Positions 1 through 5,502 of a stretch of 6,261 bases of DNA are shown here, piece by piece. Numbering within the stretch: position 1 is the first letter of the stretch; every line of letters starts with the position of its first letter. The notes under the pieces were generated by a model, which was not told where the DNA came from, ran no database searches, and worked only from the letters and a program-made list of their open reading frames with translations. A program made the position numbers and the translations under genes. This DNA is from Helicobacteraceae bacterium (GTDB taxonomy: Bacteria > Campylobacterota > Campylobacteria > Campylobacterales > SZUA-545), in assembly GCA_031282285.1 (NCBI GenBank), contig JAITEA010000075.1, positions 1 through 6,261 of the forward strand, written 5' to 3'.

Positions 1-40
1 GCGCTTTTGCCGCGGCTTAGGCGTCATATAGCTCCGCTGG

Positions 41-46
41 TATAAT
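41..46 (+). promoter_or_regulatory. Extended -10 promoter element upstream of sucC
   Basis: The hexamer TATAAT at 41-46 is a perfect sigma-70 family -10 box and is preceded by TGG, which fits the extended -10 pattern TGn. No good -35 box lies 16-18 bases upstream, which agrees with the weak -35 conservation known for Campylobacterota promoters. Transcription would begin near position 53 and leave a leader of about 35 bases before the sucC start. This is the only strong promoter seen before the four genes sucC to the acetyltransferase, so it probably serves them together; the shared transcript is an inference. Confidence 0.7.
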
Positions 47-78
47 CGCGCCGGTCGTTGGGCAAAAGCAAAACTATC

Positions 79-83
79 AGGAG
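79..83 (+). promoter_or_regulatory. Ribosome binding site fixing the TTG start of sucC
   Basis: AGGAG at 79-83 lies five bases before TTG at 89-91. No ATG or GTG is available at the conserved N-terminus (NIHEYQAKELF), so the ribosome binding site together with family conservation decides this non-standard start. Confidence 0.75.
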
Positions 84-88
84 CTATT

Positions 89-1252
89 TTGAATATCCAC
101 GAGTATCAGGCAAAAGAGCTGTTCAGGGCGTTTGGCGTTCCCGTTTTGCAAGGCGCCGTCGCCTTTGACGCGCAAGAGGCAAAACTCCGCGCCGTCGAGC
201 TTGGCGGCGATATTTGGGTCGTCAAGGCGCAAATCCACGCGGGCGGGCGCGGCAAAGCCGGCGGCGTAAAGCTGGCGCGATCGTTAGGGGAGGTCGAAAC
301 GATCGCCAGAGCGATGATAGGATCAAAGCTGGTAACGCCGCAGACGGGCGCGGCTGGCAAGATCGTGCAGAAGGTCTATATCGAAAGCGGCGCGAATATT
401 CAAAAGGAGTTTTATCTGGCGATCGCGCTTGATCGCGCTTTGGAAACGCCCTGCTTTATCGCCTCCGCCGAAGGCGGCGTGGAGATCGAGGAGATCGCGC
501 GCGCTACGCCCGAAAAGATCATCCGCGCCGCGATCGATCCGGCGATCGGCTTCCAGCCCTTTCACGCCCGCAAACTCGCCTTCGCGCTGAACCTGCCCAA
601 AGAGGCGCGCGGCGGCTTTTTCAATCTGACCAAAGCGCTCTTTGCCTGCTACGAGGCGACGGACGCCAATCTTATCGAGATCAATCCGCTGGCGCTGCTG
701 GAGGGCGCGCGCTTTGTCGCGCTGGACGCGAAGGTCGGTTTCGACGACAACGCGCTCTTTCGCCGCCCCGAAATCGCCGCCCTGCGCGATCAGGACGAAG
801 AGGAGCCAAGCGAGATCGAGGCGCAGCGGCACAACCTAAGCTATGTCAAACTTGACGGTCGCGTAGGCTGTATGGTAAACGGCGCGGGGCTCGCGATGGC
901 TACGATGGATATTATCAAGCACGAGGGCGGCTTCCCCGCGAACTTCCTCGATATAGGCGGCGGCGCGTCGCCGGAGACGGTGGCGAAAGGGTTTGAGATT
1001 ATCCTGCGCGATCAAAGCGTGAAATCGATATTTATCAATATCTTTGGCGGCATCGTGCGTTGCGATCGCGTGGCAAACGGCATTCTGGAAGCGGCGCGAA
1101 AAAGCGAGATCAAGGTTCCAGTAGTCGTCAGGCTGGACGGCACGAACGCCGATCTGGCGCGGCGGATATTGCGCGAGGCGAATATGCCCAACATCGTCGC
1201 CGCCGACAACTTAGCCGACGGCGCGAAAAAGGCGGTCGCCGCCGCGAATTAA
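89..1252 (+). CDS. sucC: Succinyl-CoA synthetase (ADP-forming), beta subunit
   Basis: This subunit pairs with SucD to convert succinyl-CoA, phosphate and ADP/GDP to succinate, CoA and ATP/GTP, a cytosolic TCA-cycle step that also runs in reverse. The protein is 387 residues, essentially the length of E. coli SucC (388). It opens with the family signature NIHEYQAKELF, followed by an ATP-grasp domain with K46 and the glycine-rich loop GGRGKAGG (52-59). The metal-binding pair N199 (in EINPLAL) and D213 (in ALDAKVGF) matches E. coli numbering. The C-terminal CoA-ligase domain carries CMVNGAGLAMATMD (from 261), ANFLDIGGGAS and NIFGGIVRCD (317-326). The start is TTG, supported by AGGAG five bases upstream. 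Unusually, sucD does not follow directly: a small DUF1311-like gene lies between. Function is secure; ATP versus GTP preference cannot be assigned. Confidence 0.97.
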   Translation: MNIHEYQAKELFRAFGVPVLQGAVAFDAQEAKLRAVELGGDIWVVKAQIHAGGRGKAGGVKLARSLGEVETIARAMIGSKLVTPQTGAAGKIVQKVYIESGANIQKEFYLAIALDRALETPCFIASAEGGVEIEEIARATPEKIIRAAIDPAIGFQPFHARKLAFALNLPKEARGGFFNLTKALFACYEATDANLIEINPLALLEGARFVALDAKVGFDDNALFRRPEIAALRDQDEEEPSEIEAQRHNLSYVKLDGRVGCMVNGAGLAMATMDIIKHEGGFPANFLDIGGGASPETVAKGFEIILRDQSVKSIFINIFGGIVRCDRVANGILEAARKSEIKVPVVVRLDGTNADLARRILREANMPNIVAADNLADGAKKAVAAAN

Positions 1253-1269
1253 GAGGCGTCAAAAGGAAA

Positions 1270-1617
1270 ATGGTGAAAAAAATACGTGTCTTGCTCGCGA
1301 TCGGAGTTTTTGCGGTCTCGGGCGTCTGCGGCGATTACGAGGTAGCGGATAAAGAGTTAAACAGGGTTTATTCGCTCGTAAAAGCGCGTTTGGACGGCGG
1401 CGGCGCGAAAAAACTGACGAACGCGCAAAGAGCGTGGATTAGCTTTCGCGATCTGCATTGCGACTTTCAGGCTTTGGGATCGGAGGGAGCAAGCGCGCAT
1501 TCGATCGTTATTGAAGCGTGTATGACCGATATGGCGAAAAAACGGACGAACGAGCTTAAATGGTTCTTAACTTGCGAAGAGGGCGATCTAAGCTGCCCGA
1601 CTTTCGCGAGCGACTAG
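1270..1617 (+). CDS. Small secreted LprI/DUF1311-like protein
   Basis: This 115-residue protein begins with a likely Sec signal peptide: a KK pair, then a hydrophobic stretch of about 15 residues (roughly 6-19), with possible cleavage near residue 21. C20 does not sit in a good lipobox. The mature part resembles the LprI/DUF1311 (PF07007) family: an [16 protein letters not shown] helix (26-41), the hallmark [12 protein letters not shown] (53-64), C84 in a second helix, and a final helix with [11 protein letters not shown] (90-100). Some family members, such as LprI of Mycobacterium tuberculosis, inhibit lysozyme, but many have no known role, so activity here is unproven. Extra cysteines at 102 and 109 could form a disulfide. 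The gene lies 17 bases after sucC and 17 before sucD. AGGA at 1264-1267 precedes ATG 1270 by only two bases, so GTG at 1273 may be the true start. Longer in-frame versions overlap sucC and would hide the signal peptide. Confidence 0.82.
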   Translation: MVKKIRVLLAIGVFAVSGVCGDYEVADKELNRVYSLVKARLDGGGAKKLTNAQRAWISFRDLHCDFQALGSEGASAHSIVIEACMTDMAKKRTNELKWFLTCEEGDLSCPTFASD

Positions 1618-1634
1618 CGAACGGAGGAATAAAT

Positions 1635-2504
1635 ATGTCGATTCTGGTAGATAAACGCACGAAGGTGATCATTCAGGGTTTTACGGGCAAAGAGGGGAGC
1701 TTTCACGGCGAGCAGTGCATCGCGTACGGGACGAATATCGTCGGTGGCGTAACGCCGGACAAAGGCGGCAGCGTCCATCTGGATCGCCCCGTCTTTAACC
1801 GCGTAACCGACGCCGTGCGCGAAACCGGCGCCGATACGAGCCTGATTTTCGTGCCGCCCGCGTTCGCCGCCGATTCGATCATAGAAGCCGCCGACGCTGG
1901 CGTGAAGCTGATCGTGGCGATCACCGAAGGCATACCCGTCGGCGATATGATCAAAGCCAAAGCCTTCGTCGTCAAAAAGGGCGCGAAGCTGATCGGTCCA
2001 AACTGCCCGGGCGTTATTACGCCCAACGAGGCGAAGATCGGCATTATGCCTTCCAGCGTGTTCAAGCGCGGCGCGATCGGGCTGATCTCCAAATCGGGAA
2101 CGCTTACCTACGAGGCGGCAAACCAAATCGCAAGCGCCGGTTTGGGCGTTTCGACGGCGGTCGGGATTGGCGGCGATCCGATTATAGGGCTTGGCTATAT
2201 CGATCTGCTGCGCCTTTTTGAAGCCGACGAGGAGACGAAGGCGATCGCGCTGATTGGCGAAATCGGCGGCGATCTGGAGATTCAGGCGGCGCGTTTTATC
2301 GCCGCGAATGTGAAAAAGCCCGTGATCGCCTTTATAGCGGGGCAGACCGCGCCCAAAGGCAAACGAATGGGACACGCGGGCGCGATCGTAAGCGGCGGCG
2401 CGGGAACGGCGCAGGAAAAAATGGAAGCGCTAAGCGAAGCCGGAGCGATTGTCGTCCGATCGCCCGCCGAGATCGGCGCGACGATCAAATCCGCGCTGCG
2501 ATAA
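1635..2504 (+). CDS. sucD: Succinyl-CoA synthetase (ADP-forming), alpha subunit
   Basis: This is the CoA-binding, phosphohistidine-carrying partner of SucC. At 289 residues it equals E. coli SucD. An N-terminal Rossmann CoA-binding domain has [10 protein letters not shown] (15-24) and NCPGVITP. The ligase domain follows with [22 protein letters not shown] and GEIGG, and the catalytic histidine is H247 in [15 protein letters not shown], equivalent to H246 of the mature E. coli protein. ATG 1635 was chosen because GGAGG at 1623-1627 lies seven bases upstream and the N-terminus [16 protein letters not shown] aligns with the family; the reading frame extends further upstream but only across the end of the preceding gene. 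It probably shares a transcript with sucC despite the intervening small gene. Function is secure. Confidence 0.97.
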   Translation: MSILVDKRTKVIIQGFTGKEGSFHGEQCIAYGTNIVGGVTPDKGGSVHLDRPVFNRVTDAVRETGADTSLIFVPPAFAADSIIEAADAGVKLIVAITEGIPVGDMIKAKAFVVKKGAKLIGPNCPGVITPNEAKIGIMPSSVFKRGAIGLISKSGTLTYEAANQIASAGLGVSTAVGIGGDPIIGLGYIDLLRLFEADEETKAIALIGEIGGDLEIQAARFIAANVKKPVIAFIAGQTAPKGKRMGHAGAIVSGGAGTAQEKMEALSEAGAIVVRSPAEIGATIKSALR

Positions 2505-2537
2505 GCGATTGAAATCTATTCGTAGCGGGTTTCGCGG

Positions 2538-3137
2538 TTGATTAAAAAATACGGCTTTGTTTTTGTAAGCGATCTAAGCTACGAAGCGCAAATGCGGCTG
2601 CTAAATATTCGCAATAAAGAGAGCGTGCGAAAATGGATGTTCTCCGATCATATCATCGGCAAAGATGAGCATATAAAATGGATCGAACGGCTGAAAACAG
2701 GCGATCGCCAAAGAACCTTCGCGCTGGTTGAGGACGGCGATCGCGCCTTTTGCGAGCCGATCGGTTTTGCGAGCGTAAATAATATAGACGCAAAACACAA
2801 AAAGGCAAGCTGGGCGTTTTATTTGGACGAGGATTTTCAGGGTTTGGGACTTGGCGCGGTTATTGAGTTTAATATCATTAACTACTGCTTTGACGATCTG
2901 GGGCTTGACAAACTTAACTGCGAAGTTATAGAGGGCAATACGGCGACATTAAAACTGCATAGTAAATTCCTGTTTCAAAACGAGGGCTTTATCCGCGAAA
3001 ATATCATTAAAGAGGGCAAACGATTGGGCGTTTATCTGCTCGGCATTACGCGAAACGAGTGGCGCGCCGCCCGCGCCGAAATCGAGCGAAAATACGGCGC
3101 CTTATTTTCCAAATATCAACTATCGTTTCCAGATTAA
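2538..3137 (+). CDS. GNAT N-acetyltransferase resembling PseH
   Basis: This 199-residue protein has a GNAT fold. Its N-terminal pattern LLNIRNKESVRKWMFSDHII (21-40), followed by a DEHIKWIERLK helix, resembles PseH. PseH acetylates UDP-4-amino-4,6-dideoxy-N-acetyl-beta-L-altrosamine in pseudaminic acid synthesis for flagellin glycosylation. The acetyl-CoA loop QGLGLG (101-106, Q/R-x-x-G-x-G) follows the SWAFYLDEDF strand, and NTATLKLHSKFLFQNEGF (134-151) is the usual C-terminal GNAT core. An added tail of about 25 residues (ITRNEW onward) is rich in charge. The start is TTG at 2538 because an in-frame TAG lies 15 bases upstream and the next start, ATG 2592, would remove part of the domain; no good ribosome binding site is visible. 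It begins 33 bases after sucD, and no other pse gene is present. The DNA is clearly more A+T-rich than its neighbours (two sampled 60-base lines give 45% and 40% G+C). Alternatives include ribosomal-protein acetyltransferases of the RimJ/RimL type. The GNAT assignment is firm and the PseH role is likely but unproven. Confidence 0.8.
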   Translation: MIKKYGFVFVSDLSYEAQMRLLNIRNKESVRKWMFSDHIIGKDEHIKWIERLKTGDRQRTFALVEDGDRAFCEPIGFASVNNIDAKHKKASWAFYLDEDFQGLGLGAVIEFNIINYCFDDLGLDKLNCEVIEGNTATLKLHSKFLFQNEGFIRENIIKEGKRLGVYLLGITRNEWRAARAEIERKYGALFSKYQLSFPD

Positions 3138-3181
3138 ACGATCGGTTGATAAATATAGTAAGTTGAGCGAAATAATCAGGT

Positions 3182-3237
3182 ATTTTGGCGCTTTTTCGCG
3201 GGCGGGCGTTCCAAAAACGAAATTTAGCGCCTAAAAT
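3182..3237 (+). other. Imperfect inverted repeat, possible terminator or leader hairpin
   Basis: GGCGCT at 3187-3192 pairs with AGCGCC at 3226-3231. The stem extends outward as ATTTT (3182-3186) with AAAAT (3233-3237) across a one-base bulge at 3232. It extends inward as TTTCG (3194-3198) with CGAAA (3218-3222) across unequal bulges. The loop is about 19 bases (3199-3217). It lies 44 bases after the acetyltransferase stop and about 90 before the gamma subunit start. It could terminate the upstream transcript or act in the por leader. There is no long T-tract after it, so efficient intrinsic termination is doubtful. Confidence 0.4.
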
Positions 3238-3250
3238 TTAAACAATTGCG

Positions 3251-3256
3251 TATATT
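3251..3256 (+). promoter_or_regulatory. Candidate -10 element upstream of the por genes
   Basis: The 191-base gap 3138-3328 is A+T-rich and is the largest gene-free stretch in the window, so a promoter for the oxidoreductase genes is expected here. TATATT at 3251-3256 would give a leader of roughly 65 bases; TAAAAT at 3283-3288 is an alternative. Neither has a recognisable -35 box, and A+T-rich DNA produces such hexamers by chance, so this is a weak call. Confidence 0.3.
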
Positions 3257-3328
3257 AAAGGCAGAATTAAGAAAGGCTTCTCTAAAATCTACTTGCATAC
3301 AACGATATAAACCACGAAAGGACGGAGA

Positions 3329-3883
3329 ATGCTGGAAATTAGATGGCATAGCAGAGCCGGACAGGGAGCCGTTACCGGCGCGAAGGCGCTTTGCGAGGTA
3401 ATGGCGGAAGACGGCAAATTCGTGCAGGCGTTTTCGGTTTACGGCGCAGAAAAGCGCGGCGCGCCGATGCACGCGTTCAATCGCATCAGCGACGAGAGGA
3501 TTATCGATCACAGCAAATCGATGCTGCCAGATTATGTGCTGGTAATCGATCCGTCGCTGGTCTATACCAATGTAACCTACGACGCCAAACCAAACACAAG
3601 GTTTATCATTACGACTCACCTGTCTAAAAACGAGCTGATCAAAGAGGTGCCCGATCTGGCGGGCAAGCACGTGAGCGTGGTCGATTGCATCAAAATCTCG
3701 CAGGAGACAATCGGTCGGGCGATCCCCAACACGCCGATGCTCGGCGCGTTTGTGAAGATTTCGGGCGCGTTTGATATAGAGAGTTTTTCCGCCTCGATGA
3801 GCAGAATCCTGAAAAAGTTTCCGCAAAAAGTTATCGACGGCAATATGCAGGCGATCAAACGCGCCTACGACGAAGTTAATTAA
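3329..3883 (+). CDS. porG: Pyruvate:ferredoxin/flavodoxin oxidoreductase, gamma subunit
   Basis: This is the gamma subunit of the four-subunit enzyme that converts pyruvate, CoA and oxidised ferredoxin or flavodoxin to acetyl-CoA, CO2 and reduced carrier. The protein is 184 residues, close to the H. pylori subunit (about 186). It starts with MLEIRWHSRAGQGAVTGAKAL, whose RAGQGA replaces the GRGGQG usual in other gamma subunits; the H. pylori protein has the same form. Other family features are QAFSVYGAEKRGAPM (33-47), DYVLVIDPSLV, IPNTPMLGAF (131-140) and the C-terminal FPQKVIDGNMQAIKRAYDEV. AAAGGA at 3317-3322 lies six bases before ATG 3329. The gene opens the run gamma-delta-alpha-beta, the order of the H. 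pylori por genes, with only 10 bases before the next gene. The enzyme class is secure. Pyruvate as substrate rests on similarity and subunit order. Confidence 0.93.
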   Translation: MLEIRWHSRAGQGAVTGAKALCEVMAEDGKFVQAFSVYGAEKRGAPMHAFNRISDERIIDHSKSMLPDYVLVIDPSLVYTNVTYDAKPNTRFIITTHLSKNELIKEVPDLAGKHVSVVDCIKISQETIGRAIPNTPMLGAFVKISGAFDIESFSASMSRILKKFPQKVIDGNMQAIKRAYDEVN

Positions 3884-3893
3884 GGAGGCGTTA

Positions 3894-4283
3894 ATGGTTG
3901 ACGAACGCGAGCTATTAGGCTGGAGCGAATTTGAAGCGGGCGCGACGCTGTTCTCTTTCGAGGGCGATCGCGAAAAAAATATCTTTCACGATAACAACTC
4001 TATCAAGCACAGCGTCTCCGACTGGCGCGTATTAAAGCCGATCTTTAACCCCGCGGGCTGTATTCACTGCCAGTTTTGCTGGCTTAGCTGCCCCGACACC
4101 TCGATCGTGTCCGCGGACAAGAAGTTCGGGCATATCGACTACGATCACTGCAAAGGCTGCGGGCTTTGCTCTGACGTATGCCCCACCAATCCTAAATCGC
4201 TGATTATGTTTCCAAATCAGGTTAAACCCGACGAGGCTATCGCGGCGTGGCCTGTCAAAGAAGAGAAGAAAAAGGAGCAATAA
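3894..4283 (+). CDS. porD: Pyruvate:ferredoxin/flavodoxin oxidoreductase, delta (ferredoxin) subunit
   Basis: This 129-residue protein is the electron-transfer subunit with two [4Fe-4S] clusters. The first cysteine motif is C56, C59, C62, C66 (CIHCQFCWLSCP) and the second is C86, C89, C92, C96 (CKGCGLCSDVCP), both the canonical CxxCxxCxxxCP. In 2x[4Fe-4S] ferredoxins the fourth cysteine of each motif ligates the other cluster. An N-terminal extension of about 50 residues (GWSEFEAGATLFSFEG and HSVSDWRVLKPIFN) is typical of PorD and probably docks on the complex. The C-terminus is lysine- and glutamate-rich. AAGGAGG (3882-3888) overlaps the stop of the gamma gene and lies five bases before ATG 3894. 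The stop TAA overlaps the ATG of the alpha gene by one base (TAATG), indicating translational coupling. Confidence 0.95.
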   Translation: MVDERELLGWSEFEAGATLFSFEGDREKNIFHDNNSIKHSVSDWRVLKPIFNPAGCIHCQFCWLSCPDTSIVSADKKFGHIDYDHCKGCGLCSDVCPTNPKSLIMFPNQVKPDEAIAAWPVKEEKKKEQ

Positions 4284-5491
4284 TGCCAACACAGCAAAAA
4301 GTCGTTTGGGACGGCAACACCGCCGCCGCGCAGGCGATGCGTCAGGCGCGGATCGACGTTGTCGCGGCGTATCCGATCACCCCTTCCACGCCGATCGTTC
4401 AGCGCTATTCGCAGTTTGTCGCCGACGGCGAGGTTAAAGGCGAGTTTGTGATGGTCGAGAGCGAACACTCGGCTATGAGCGCGTGCGTCGGCGCGGCTGC
4501 CGCCGGCGGGCGCGTGGCGACGGCGACAAGTTCGCAGGGCTACGCGCTGATGATCGAGGTCTTGTATCAGGCAAGCGGAATGCGCCTGCCGATCGTGATG
4601 AATGTGGTCAATCGCGCCCTAGCCGCGCCGCTGAACATTCACGGCGATCACTCCGATATGTATCTGGGGCGCGACGCGGGCTGGATCAACCTCTGCGCGT
4701 TCGATCCGCAGGAGGCTTACGATCTGAACTTCGTCGCCTTCAAGACGGCGGAGGATATGCGCGTGCGCCTGCCCGTAGCGGTCAATCAGGACGGCTTTGT
4801 TACCAGCCACACGACGGAGCTGGTTTTGAGTATGGACGACGAGAGCGCCTATAACTTTATCGGCGATTACAAGCCGCACAATCCAATGCTCGACTCCGAA
4901 CATCCCGTTACCTACGGCGCGCAGACGGAGGGCGAGTGGCACTACGAGCACAAGATGCGCCACAACCACGCGATCGTGGAGAGCCAGAAGGTGATCGAGG
5001 AGAACTTTGCCGCGTTCGCCAAACTTTCGGGGCGCGCCTACAAGGTCGTCGAAAGCTACAAAGCCGAAGACGCCGACGAGCTGATCGTAGCCATCGGCAG
5101 CGTTTTTGGCACGGCGCAGATCGCGGCGGACAACCTGCGAAAAGCGGGGCGCAAAGTCGGCGTGGTGGGCGTGCGATTGTGGCGTCCGTTCCCCAAAAAG
5201 GAGCTTGCCGCCGTAATCAAGAACGCCAAAACGGTCGCCGTTCTGGATCGCTCCGCGCCGCTTGGCACGACGGGCGCGCTCTACAACGAAACGGCGGCGG
5301 TCATCGTGGAAAACGGCTTAAAAGCGACGCTAATCAACTATATCTACGGGCTTGGCGGGCGCGACGCCACGACGGAGCATCTGGAGGCGATTTTCAACGA
5401 GGCGCAAGAATGCACGAAGGCGGGCAAACGGGTTAAACCGATTATGCAAACGGTCAATCTCAGAGGCAAACCTCTGAGCTTTTACGCTTAA
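4283..5491 (+). CDS. porA: Pyruvate:ferredoxin/flavodoxin oxidoreductase, alpha subunit
   Basis: This 402-residue protein is close to the H. pylori PorA length (about 407). It carries the pyrimidine-binding and transketolase-like domains of the thiamine diphosphate enzyme. The N-terminal motif WDGNTAAAQAMRQARIDVVA leads into YPITPST (30-36), whose T33 matches the substrate-contacting threonine of Desulfovibrio africanus PFOR. VESEHSAMSACVGAAAAGGR (58-77) supplies the cofactor-activating glutamate, probably E61. NRALAAPLNIHGDHSDMY (110-127) contains R111, likely equivalent to the pyruvate-binding arginine R114. The C-terminal half has LWRPFPKKEL, VAVLDRSAPLGTTGALYNE and YIYGLGGRD. 2-Oxoglutarate enzymes usually show YPITPSSEI with a different N-terminus, so pyruvate is favoured. 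ATG 4283 has AAGGAG at 4272-4277, five bases away; an earlier in-frame ATG at 4247 would overlap the delta gene and is unlikely. Confidence 0.94.
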   Translation: MPTQQKVVWDGNTAAAQAMRQARIDVVAAYPITPSTPIVQRYSQFVADGEVKGEFVMVESEHSAMSACVGAAAAGGRVATATSSQGYALMIEVLYQASGMRLPIVMNVVNRALAAPLNIHGDHSDMYLGRDAGWINLCAFDPQEAYDLNFVAFKTAEDMRVRLPVAVNQDGFVTSHTTELVLSMDDESAYNFIGDYKPHNPMLDSEHPVTYGAQTEGEWHYEHKMRHNHAIVESQKVIEENFAAFAKLSGRAYKVVESYKAEDADELIVAIGSVFGTAQIAADNLRKAGRKVGVVGVRLWRPFPKKELAAVIKNAKTVAVLDRSAPLGTTGALYNETAAVIVENGLKATLINYIYGLGGRDATTEHLEAIFNEAQECTKAGKRVKPIMQTVNLRGKPLSFYA

Positions 5492-5502
5492 GGAGAGGCG
5501 CT

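Noticed and set aside
1..20. Possible C-terminal end of an upstream gene, with an in-frame TAG at 18-20
   Set aside because: Only five codons are visible (Ala-Phe-Ala-Ala-Ala) and other frames are equally open, so no gene can be supported.
421..440. Tandem 10-base repeat GATCGCGCTT inside sucC
   Set aside because: It encodes part of the conserved stretch AIALDRAL and reflects the genome's frequent GATCGCG words. Two copies of a non-triplet unit within a conserved gene do not indicate a functional repeat.
1060..1269. Upstream extension of the LprI-like frame into sucC
   Set aside because: The extra 70 residues are arginine-rich out-of-frame sucC sequence and would place the signal peptide inside the protein. 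The start at 1270 or 1273 is far more sensible.
1614..2375. Long antisense open frame (about 253 codons) opposite sucD
   Set aside because: It mirrors a highly conserved gene in G+C-rich DNA, where stop codons are rare on the opposite strand. Its product is arginine/aspartate-rich without any family motif.
3306..3311. TATAAA close to the porG start as a -10 box
   Set aside because: Transcription would start at about 3318, inside or beyond the ribosome binding site at 3317-3322, so a useful leader would not remain.
3224..3826. Antisense open frame of about 200 codons opposite porG
   Set aside because: It overlaps a secure gene almost completely, has no recognisable domain, and its composition is that expected of a frame shadow.
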